From: Phaeoceros laevis
Taxonomy: Eukaryota; Anthocerotophyta; Anthocerotopsida; Notothyladales
Direction of reading: 5' to 3'
DNA length: 23,230 nt
NCBI GenBank assembly: GCA_049999765.1
Contig: JBNGIQ010007115.1
Coordinates: 1 to 23,230 of the forward strand
A program made the translations under genes and the position numbers. Below the pieces are notes generated by a model that worked only from the letters and a program-made list of their open reading frames with translations, was not told where the DNA came from and ran no database searches. This document shows, piece after piece, positions 10,169 to 19,246 of this stretch; the first letter of the stretch is position 1; each line of letters starts with the position of its first letter.

Positions 10169-10880
10169 GTCCCCGTTGTGACACTCTTTAGGACCGTACC
10201 ATGCTCCAGGCAGCACTTCGCCACCTGCATCCAGACTTTCATTCAGACTTTCGGCCAACGAAATCAGCGAGTGGGATCATTCCACGACCATGAAAATTTT
10301 ACAATTCTTTGGAGTCCCTCTGACACACTTTCCTAAAATTCGGCGCTACGTGTAGTCCTCCGTCTTGACATAATGCGATGCCTTCTTGACTGCGCCCTAG
10401 ACTGCTGTTGCTATATCTACCAATAAAAACACGCTTCGTATCCCTTTTCAGTAAGAGAAGGAGCGCTCACATCAAAGACTCAGCTCAACCTGGACTCTAA
10501 GCTGCTCAACCTGGTCCAGCTTAGATTCCAGTTTCTCCAGCTCCGACAGGAACTCGTAAACTTCCGTCAGTCATTTCGACGAAAACAGGCGTCCCAGCAC
10601 AAGCCTTATTGGTTGCGCGAAGCTCCTGACAACTCCTGCACCTCGTCATTGGCTCCAGTTCCAGCTATACGCCACTCGAAATTCTTCAACGAAGGCACAC
10701 CTGTCATGTTTGGTGGCTCGCGGCTCCTCTCGGGAAGTTGCTCGTCTCCTCTCATCACCGGAACCCTACGGGGGGGACTCCTATAGGGTTGCCCCAGGGA
10801 TCCCTGAGCTCGCGTATCTTAGCGAGCGCCGAGCGCTGCACTTCAGGGCCCTGACAATTTCATCAGCTCCAGAAGCGGCC
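10169..10880. other. TRM61 3' region and YIF1 5' region
   Basis: About 710 bases between tandem plus-strand genes. The left part holds the TRM61 3' UTR with a canonical AATAAA at 10422-10427. The right part is upstream of the YIF1 exon at 10881. A frame in phase with YIF1 is open back past 10710 without an ATG, and an out-of-frame ATG sits at 10706, so an upstream YIF1 coding exon may lie here but is not resolved. Confidence 0.45.
10422..10427 (+). terminator. Possible polyadenylation signal for TRM61
   Basis: AATAAA lies 254 bases after the TRM61 stop in the sense orientation, within an A/T-richer stretch. Near-upstream elements are loose in plants and algae, so this is only suggestive. Confidence 0.3.
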
Positions 10881-12002
10881 ATGGCTGACCGGATTGGCCT
10901 TGGTGCCTATGGGGAAAGGATTTTTGGATCTGGGAAGTATTATGTACAGAGCAATGTAAGCCACCACAGATCTGGCCAGTACCTCGATGACAAATGACAC
11001 CCATTTTTGCTACATATTGCAGCTTTGAAGGATAGGAATAAGACTGCTTACTGGAGGAAGTGTGTTGCGTTGCTATGCTATGCAGATGAGCAAATATTTT
11101 TCTGGTCATGATGTGCAATACTACTTTCAAGTCAATGACCAATACGTGAAGAACAAGCTCAAAGTAGTTCTATTTCCGTTTCTCCACAGAGTAAGGTTAC
11201 CTCTGTAACACCCTACTGAGATGATATTGTTATTGATGGTGGTTATTATGACGGAAATTTGGTTCGATTTACCGAAATTGGGATGTCTTGCTTGCTCATT
11301 GACAGGGACACTGGACAAGGATAGCAGAGCAGGTAGCTGGTGGTCTGAGGTATAGGCCTCCTCATTACGACATCAATGCACCGGATCTGTACATCCCTCT
11401 CATGGCTTTTGGTACATACCTTGTGCTTAGCGGAATCCTCATGGGACTGAGTGATAGGTCAGTTTCCTGCCTCGTAGTTTAAGATTTCTTACACTGATAC
11501 TGATGAAAAGGAGAAATAGTAGTACACTGGTATGACCTCTTGCTTGTACCCGTTCTCTTGTGATTTGACGCCATCTATTGTCAGCGTGGAGAAGCTCCTT
11601 ACGTTTAAAATGCTTTTTTGCTACAGGTTCAGCCCTGAAGCTTTGGGTGAGGCCTTCACGAAGGCACTGATTGTCTGGGTGGCCCAAGGGGCTCTTGTGC
11701 GCTTCTTCCTGTTTACACTGGGTGGTGCTGAAGCTCCGCTCCTGGACTTGGCCGCATATGGGGGATATATTTTTGTCGGTGCTTCTCTCTGCATCTTGGG
11801 CGCTATTCTTTGGCGGCTGTCCTATTATGTGATCTGGCTTTGGACAAGTTTTTGCATGGCTATGTTTCTAGTGAAGACCGTGAAGAGAATTTTATTCGCA
11901 GAGGCCAGGAGCTACGACAGGGATTCGAGCAGGCATCACTACCTGCTGCTGTGTATGGCTGTTGCACAGTTCCCGATCTCTTTCTGGCTTGGTTGTGTGT
12001 AA
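10881..12002 (+). CDS. YIF1: YIF1 family protein (Yip1-interacting factor), Golgi/ER membrane
   Basis: Exons are 10881-10955, 11086-11190, 11306-11457 and 11627-12002, all GT-AG with matching phases, giving 235 residues from the chosen ATG. YIF1 is a multi-pass protein that works with YIP1 in COPII vesicle transport between ER and Golgi. Family marks are [90 protein letters not shown] and the C-terminal [19 protein letters not shown]. The second half is hydrophobic, with four to five predicted membrane spans, and it ends in a short lumenal tail. Plant homologues have about 30 more N-terminal, Pro/Gly-rich residues. The start at 10881 is the first in-frame ATG but may be internal, with the true first exon upstream. 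It is convergent with the glucosidase gene. Confidence 0.92.
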
Positions 12003-12254
12003 GCCACTGATCAACAAACACTCTACAGTATGCCCTGGATGATGGCATTTTTTCGCCAACCAGTCCGTGTGGCGTATGAACAGAGAGCAAGTCTTGTAAA
12101 AATCGCTGCTGCTATGTTTCCAGGTGTAACAACAAATTTTGACCAGGTTGAGCGCTACTCATGGATAGTCTACGTGGTCAAAGGCCCATGATAAGCTGGA
12201 GACACATAACGTCTTCGGAGTTGGTCGACTAATAAGGTTCACATGGTTGAGACA

Positions 12255-12293
12255 GCTGCCTTCGGGATTTTTTTTGTTTAAAATGAAGGCAGC
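12255..12293. repeat. Perfect 9-bp inverted repeat flanking a T-rich loop
   Basis: GCTGCCTTC at 12255-12263 is mirrored by GAAGGCAGC at 12285-12293 around a 21-base loop containing a run of Ts. It sits between the convergent 3' ends of YIF1 and the glucosidase gene, 24 bases past the latter's stop. It could fold in either transcript's 3' UTR. Confidence 0.7.
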
Positions 12294-12316
12294 CTAGGTT
12301 CAACTCTGGTGAATAT

Positions 12317-15300
12317 TCAGTATATTTCGGCCATGAAGAGAACTACAAGTGCGGTCCATCCCGTGAAGGGATGCGAGCCCTTCCCACTGCCTTGTCTTGT
12401 CTGGTCGTATTGCTCCCAGAGATATCCGCTCCTGTGATACTCTTCAACAATATTCCTGTTTTTATAGTGCGTCAGCAACATTGGCACCATGCAGGCCGAA
12501 TCATCTGGTGAAAATTTGCCTTTTGAGGCTGTATGGAGAGAAGTCCAAACGTCAAGGAATCGGGATTAAGCAAACAAACCTCAAAAGGTTAGCTCTAAGT
12601 CGCTGGTACAGAGAGTCTGCTGCAGCTGAGTAAGGGCCTTCATCTGCAAAACAAAGTCTCATGGATTTAAAATCCGTCAGACTGGACCCTTCCAAGGATT
12701 TGAACAGGGCTCCCAATCAAATACCTTCGCTGTAATGACGAAGAGCTGATAGCACAAGATAATTCAAGTTGATCCAAATAGGTCCTCTCCAATATGGTGC
12801 GTCATGCTCTGTGTTGCGTTGCATGTACAGCGAGCTGCGTCCAGGCAAGAACCATACAGTGGGCAAGAACCATGCAATGTTGATGCTACGAAACAGAAAA
12901 AGGTAGAGTGCAGAACAATAGGTTAGCACAAGTACCTCGTTGTTGCAAGTGAACGGAGACCAAACTCCGACCACATTAGTTTTTCATCACTAATCAAATT
13001 CAGCTGCTGTTCGAGAACGGGGGAATCCTGGATGATGCAGCTAAATAGTTTAGGAAGGCAGTGTGTGACTGAGAATAAGCACTCCAATCAAGCTACAACA
13101 CACAATCGATGTGTGGACCAACAGAACTTACAGAAGGAATAAGACGCATCAAGAAAGGGAAGAGGTTGACATATCCAACATGTGGAACCCAGCCCAATTT
13201 CGGGCTACTTAGAGTAGACCTTCGGAGAACTCGTTGGGAGTAACCTGTTCTAGGGTCTTGAATGATTTCCGCTTGCAATTTGACCTGTTAGAGTGCCACA
13301 TACAAGCACCTGAGCACGATCCAGTTCATGATAGTTGAAACCGTGAAAACATACCGTCAGCCTCAGCTATGGTTGTTAGCAGCTAAAGAGCTGGTGTCCA
13401 TATTTTAACAGCCCGAAACCTACCTCCTCAGTATGGTTCCCAAAATCGTAATAGCTACCTGTTTGACTGTCATAATGCAGCTGCATCGGATTTCAAAACG
13501 TGTAAGTAAAAATCCAACAAACAAAACTGCATTCACATCTCCTGGAGGGTGGTGATCTACCGAGGAAAAAACTTACAGAGTTGAGAAGCTCAAAATTCGA
13601 GAGCTCTTCTGCTGTTGCCTCATATGCCTGCAAGTTAACGATACAAATCACCAGCGCAACTTATTGTTACCTTTCTTTATGTTACCTTTCTTCTTGACCT
13701 CACGAATTACATCAGCAATGATGTAATTCGCAGCAATGAAAAGACAGTAATCTAATATGCTGATCGAAACTCGCCTGATCTGGCTTCCCAATTATTTTCG
13801 AGATCAGAGATATTGTTCTTGCGGCGAGCGCCATCCAACATCGTAAGTCAACATGCCGTTCATCACTGCTTGGGTGTGAAGCTCGCGGATAGTCATCCAG
13901 CCCTGAAGTCAAAGTCTGTACAACCAAAAGAAAATTCTGTGTGACCTGCCAGTCCGCAAGAATACACAATGTATTGACCAAGAAAAAGTTGGAAAAAAAC
14001 TTAAGACCTTAGGATTGAGCTCAGTGACACTTCCAGGGTCTCTTCCGTGCCAGAAATAGCTTCCAGGAGCTTTTCCTGCAAATAAAGAGAACTTTCAATG
14101 ATAGAAATAACCACGTTACCCTGTATGCAGTTAGACTTGAACCACATCCTACAATCAGAACCTACGAAACCAAAACCTGACCTATCTGCGTTGTATTGAA
14201 CCATTTGAACCAGGCCTTCAGCCGTGGCAAACTCCTCTCCAGAAACTCAAGTTCCACTGTGTTATCCCCATGAGTCTGCTTCGCAGTAACTTTTTTTGCT
14301 AACTCTGGACACATGTCAGGGTAAAGGAGAAGCTTCTGTTAGATGATGCCAATGCAAGCCCCTGTCTAACCATGTAGGTTGCTAACTGTCTATGCTGATA
14401 TACATGGAAACATGGAATGGCATGGAAACATTGCAATGACAAGATCGCAGGACGCCAGTACCATTCAAGACCAAGAACAGCGTAGGAGGATTAGCATTAT
14501 CTGTATGTTGCACAATAAACTCGCTTGGTACTTTGCTGCGGAGTGCATCATGCAAGAAGGAAGTCAAATTAGGTAAAAAAGGGGAGCAACTCCCAGGTTC
14601 ATCATGAAATGCCTGCCAACTTCTAGCATACCTGCGGGCTTCACTGCCTAATATCTGTTCACGAGGTATCCAACCATCCACGTTCATCAAGTCCAGCCAA
14701 TGACCAATGACATCCATGCTGAGATTCGTATCCCACCGGCTGCGGGAAAATGCCAGTAGTAATCATTTTTTTGGGACAATCATTTGTTGACTCACTCCAA
14801 AAGATTGTCACTGTGTGAATTGTGACAACAGTACCTTATCAGAAGCTGGTGAAATCCTTCATCCCAAAGAAATCCTCTTGGGAAAAAAGAGCGACTGGGG
14901 ACAGCAGTAAATAATGCTGCTGGCCAGTATGATAGATCTATATCCTTGGAGCTCTCGTCCTGCATGGCGGAATTTGTTTCTAGCAGGCTGCACATACTTG
15001 ACTGAAAGACACACATCCTGTGCAAAACCACTTACTTTGGAGCCTGGTGGAAAGGCAATCCGAGATTGGCCAAAGAAGTAACCAATGCCTCCTAGCAGGT
15101 TACTAATTGCAGCTTTTCCAACCTCACTAGTTCTCTCATCCACCTGCTAGAGTGAAACAGCCATTCCATCAGCAATCTGTCTCCCTTTATGGAGCTAAGT
15201 AGTTCCGCCAGGGCAGTGAACTGCTTAGTCGGGTGACATAGACTGTAAGGGACCTTGTCATTCAGGTGAAAAATGCTATGAAACCTCTCATCGAAGGTGT

Positions 15301-17229
15301 GTGCATGCTTCACAAGCTTGTTGCTGAGCTCCTTGCCTGCAGATATAGAGGTTTACGGTTGCATAAAACCATCATCCCGAACGGAGCAAGCAACTTCAAC
15401 AAATACGGGACACTCCTTGGAAAAAATCAAAATATTCGTTTATCAAAAAAAATACCTGAGAGGTATTTCACCCTTTCCTGGGCTTTTACTATTTCAGTTA
15501 CACCCGAGACAAAAGTGACGTCCAACTCCAGAGGTATATTGCCTGTGACCTGCACCACAACCACCGACAGACTTATCATACACAAGTTGGATATCTGTCC
15601 CTGCAGCTACAAAGGATTTCCTTCAGCCAAACTGCAGCAACCAGACTGCTGAACCAGCCCATATTGCCAACCTGAAAGACTGCAGTGTTCGACTGTTGAT
15701 GTGATTGGTTTGGCAGTTGCAATCGCCCATTTGTCCGGATCTATATATTGCCTCCCAGGAAATGATAAGCTCATGTGCAACGATCTCATCTCCAGTGTCA
15801 GATTGGGGATTCATGGTGGTTTAGCAGTGTCAACGGATGATGATCTTAGAGAATTTGAAAATGGAGGCGACACATAGAGAAAATACCAAGAGAAGCTGGA
15901 TATTGAGTACACACCTGTTCTTCCAAAACTAGCGTAACAAGCTCAGTAAAATTGTGAATGTGGGGAGTATTCAGCCCAGCATAGTTAATTGTAGCTCCAC
16001 CCTGTAGCAAACACAAAACAAGTATTTCAACTAAGACGAGTGAAGATTAGAGACATAATCGACTGGATAATGGTAAATTATGCAGCTCTTACCTTTTCGA
16101 GCATATGCAATTCCCAATTGTTGATGTCTTTTGAAAAACCTGAGACAACAGGACTATCATCTCCGGCTGCGTGCTGTGGTGACAGATTCAGAACACCACC
16201 TTCTTCATCGTGTATATAGAATATCAATGAGCTGTATTGCTCTGATTTTTCCTCCCTGCCAGGGAACATTACCGAACTCAGCTCCGGCAAAATAGCTTGA
16301 TTGCAGATAGCAATGAAAAGGCGCAGACAGTGTCACTCACTTCAGGCCGTCGACTTTGATCCGAACTGCCCAGTCACCTCCATACCCAGTTGCTGGGTCC
16401 AAGTTCTTCACAAACGAAGTTGAGATCAACATTGATTTGTCCACCAATTCCTGCTCGGATCCCAGTAGAAGATCAGTCCATAAGTTACGAACCACCATAC
16501 ACATACCCTCGCTTTTCATATCAGATGAGGAGCCAGAACTGTGAAACTCGTAAAATTCAGCAGATGTGGGACCTGCCAACATGAAATGAGAAACCGATCG
16601 GTGCCCACACACCATGTAATCACCTGATACCCATATGTGCTACCATCATGTTTCAACCATCCATATCTTTCCAACCCATCACTTTCTTCACAAGTATGCC
16701 GCAGTGACAACCGACCATCTTTAATGCCAACCCACATCAGACCAACCAATAATGACGTCGGGGACCTGGAATTGCAGAGATCAATTTAATGTCACCAAAT
16801 GTTTCTTCTGCATAAGTAGCTCATTCTCGTGGCTAGAAGTGCTCCTACCAACCTCGTTCGAAGGCCGAAGTAAAGATGAGATCTGTAGGTGCCCCAGTAC
16901 AGCCGCTCCCGATGCTCACCTTGAAACTGGAAATTCAGAAAATTAATGCTAACAAGGTAGAGGTTGTTCCCATTCATGCAGTTTCACGCGCTACTGACCT
17001 GAGGTAGATCTGAGACCTTTTCAGCTGCAAGGGGCGTGATAGCTCTAACGTCTGCTCTGGAATGAACATCTTCATACCACAAATTTATGCCAGCTCTCAA
17101 CATTAGCACCAACAATGAGCATACAATCCCATAAATAGGCACGGTCATATAGGCAGGGCGAGGCTTGGCGGGTTTCTTGATGGGCTTCGGCTGCAAGGCT
17201 GCACCCCTGGCACCCCTCCGCTGCTTCAT
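12317..17229 (-). CDS. GCS1: Mannosyl-oligosaccharide glucosidase (ER alpha-glucosidase I, GH63), about 23 exons
   Basis: This enzyme removes the outermost glucose from the Glc3Man9GlcNAc2 glycan of new glycoproteins in the ER lumen. Exons on the minus strand: 17229-16999, 16926-16853, 16765-16624, 16450-16341, 16255-16093, 16001-15915, 15740-15672, 15549-15456, 15336-15254, 15143-15036, 14959-14835, 14739-14632, 14535-about 14462, 14335-14182, 14075-14008, 13915-13775, 13627-13577, 13480-13424, 13284-13132, 13027-12936, 12834-12725, 12643-12580, 12455-12317. This gives about 830 residues, normal for the family. A basic cytosolic tail ([14 protein letters not shown]) precedes one anchor near residues 28-47. 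GH63 motifs follow: [75 protein letters not shown] and [13 protein letters not shown]. All junctions keep phase except exon 13/14 (see findings). The intron after exon 16 has a GC donor. Confidence 0.95.
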
Positions 17230-17491
17230 TGTGCCGAAGGCCCCCGATCTGTGGTGTTCTTCAGTAAATGCAGAGACCGCATTATACAGAGAGGTCGTTT
17301 CTATTTTTAGTCATCCTTTGTGTCTCGTGTCAGCATGTGTGCATCCTTGGCCATGGCAGGGAGCCACGTAAGAGAAGTACCAAATTCAGCCCTAGTTACT
17401 TTCTCTCTCCAAGCTCGAATTTTCCAAACACTTCATCGAGCGCATCAACCTTCACTTTCAAGTGTTTGACATTCGTGTGTTGGATGCCGGC
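17230..17491. promoter_or_regulatory. Short divergent promoter region between GCS1 and BLOS2-like gene
   Basis: Only 262 bases separate two start codons that face away from each other. Both 5' UTRs and core promoters must fit here, so the region is probably a bidirectional promoter. No TATA box or named motif stands out. The right half has pyrimidine-rich sequence (CTTTCTCTCTCC near 17400), common in plant 5' UTRs. The role is inferred from geometry. Confidence 0.5.
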
Positions 17492-18295
17492 ATGATCATG
17501 AGCGACGATGGGTTGGGGGCGTCAGATGACACACCAGGAGCGGATAATCAGCAACCAGGTGTACGGTCGAACCAAGAGACTAGTGCAACGAGCGATGGAG
17601 GAATTGTCATAGAAACTCGGTTAGCTGAGGCTGCTCAAAATGGTGGCAGTCCAAGTGGACAACACGGAGATGGTGGAGAAAAGAAAGAAGAAGCCTCTAG
17701 TGAGGAAGACAGAGAAAACAGTACAGTGATACATGAGGACACAAGCAAAGGCCCTGCTACCGAAGGTGACGGACGAGAGCCTGATCCTGGGGTAAGGACA
17801 AATGCGCAGAAACCGGATGATCCGATCTTGGCGTCGGAGGCATCTGCTGAGGGAGCACAAGAGGATCCAGTGGCACCGGCAACTGAGGAAGGTGAGCCAG
17901 AGGCCAGAGTCGCGTCAGAGGCGTCTTCCTCTCAAGAAGAGCAATCCCAGGCCAGCGATCCGCTGTCCGCAGCTCTGCAGACCTTATTTCGCAATGTCTC
18001 CCATTTTGTACAAGCGGAACTCCAGCTTGCTCACAACGAGTACAACCTCCTTGAGAGGATGAACTTGCGGGCTGCCCAGGAGTATGACGAGCATGGGGAC
18101 TTCGCAGCAGGGCTTAGAGTATTCGTGGAGCAGGTGAAGGAAAAACATGACAGCTTTCGAGGTTATCTTCAGCAAATCGATGAGATTGATCGGGAAGTGA
18201 CGCACTTAGAGGCTGTGGTTTCTACGCTCGACAATTATAGTAGCGTTTTGTACTCCAAAGTCATGGCTGCGTATGGTGATCAGAGACCACTCTGA
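17492..18295 (+). CDS. BLOS2: BLOS2-like protein (BLOC-1 subunit 2) with long acidic N-terminal extension, intron-free
   Basis: A single exon from ATG 17492 (an alternative ATG is at 17498) to TGA 18293-18295 gives 267 residues. BLOC-1 subunit 2 is a small coiled-coil protein acting in endosomal and lysosome/vacuole-related traffic; in plants BLOC-1 affects sorting of transporters through endosomes. The C-terminal part, from about residue 163, carries the family pattern: ALQTLFRNVSHFVQAELQLA, YNLLERMNLRAAQEYDE, GYLQQIDEIDREVTHLEAVV and LDNYSSVLYSKV, matching animal BLOC1S2 in its KLLENMN and YLDQIDxIExQV blocks. The first 160 or so residues are low-complexity, rich in Glu, Asp, Ser, Gly and Pro, and look disordered. 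Known homologues are about 100-145 residues, so this extension is unusual. No intron is evident, unlike the adjacent glucosidase gene. Confidence 0.85.
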   Translation: MIMSDDGLGASDDTPGADNQQPGVRSNQETSATSDGGIVIETRLAEAAQNGGSPSGQHGDGGEKKEEASSEEDRENSTVIHEDTSKGPATEGDGREPDPGVRTNAQKPDDPILASEASAEGAQEDPVAPATEEGEPEARVASEASSSQEEQSQASDPLSAALQTLFRNVSHFVQAELQLAHNEYNLLERMNLRAAQEYDEHGDFAAGLRVFVEQVKEKHDSFRGYLQQIDEIDREVTHLEAVVSTLDNYSSVLYSKVMAAYGDQRPL

Positions 18296-19246
18296 ACTGC
18301 CAAGGCCAACCACAGGGACCGAAGAGGGTGGCCAGCGTTGCAGGTGGAACGCAAGGTGCGGGCTGCCCACTTTAGGGTCATGACCATTAGACATTTTGCT
18401 TCGATCCGCATCTCATTGAAAAGCTTGCCTCATTCTGGCAGGTTCCTCAACTTGATCATTCGCTCTCCTGTGGCATGATGGCCAGAGGGTCGTGAACTAA
18501 ACCGAGAATACGTGTAGATGCCAGAGTTACATCTCTGAGAAGCCGGCAGTCTAGAAGTCCAGGAATATAACCTGAAACCTTCTCAAGGCTCAAGGGGTGA
18601 GCTTACAGCGAGCTAAAAATCTGCTTCCAATCTGATTGCACGGAGGTTCAGTCCAGAACTAATCTAGTTGGCATCGAATTGCTTCCAGCACGTATCAAAA
18701 ATTGTGGAACATAACAGTGTAACATTGCCTAAGAGCCCGCATTCGCGGCATTGCAGAACAATGCTTATACTACACTCGACAACCGACACCGTATGTGATG
18801 ATGCAGATATATTTATCGAAGGTTGCTCCGAGACTACAGCCCACGTGAATAGAACCGTTCGGTGACAAGTGGGCACCCACAGGATACACGTAGGTGCCAC
18901 AGCAAATTTCCCACACCACCACGTGTAGGAGCTGACGGGCACAAGGTGAACCTGGACTCTTGCTCACCTGCCCTCTCTTCCACCACTGCCAAGAAGGCTC
19001 AACACTCACTACAAGGATAGAAGTCAGGGATAAACATAAATCTGGATAAGGAACTTGATCCGCGAAGACACCCAACTAACATACCTGCGCTACCGAGATT
19101 TGTGAAATCTCAAACCCCGAGTCCTACTTCCGTCTACAGCTAGCTCTACAACTCGTCAACTGAGGCTCTGCGGTATCAATGAAAGTCGAAAAAATCACGC
19201 TACACGACCATCACCAGCGGCACAACACTAAAATGTCCTAAAATCC
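18296..19246. other. 3' intergenic space between convergent BLOS2-like and TOC64-like genes
   Basis: About 950 bases hold both 3' UTRs. Open frames in this stretch (for example minus 18664-18942 and 18770-19075) lack family motifs. No RNA gene, terminator-like element or repeat was recognised. Confidence 0.5.

Noticed and set aside
11255-11285. T-loop-like GGTTCGATTT suggesting a tRNA
   Set aside because: It lies inside a YIF1 intron, and no acceptor, D-arm or anticodon arm can be paired around it.
12397-12633. 78-codon plus-strand frame after YIF1
   Set aside because: It is antisense to the last two glucosidase exons and the intron between them, and has no motif of its own.
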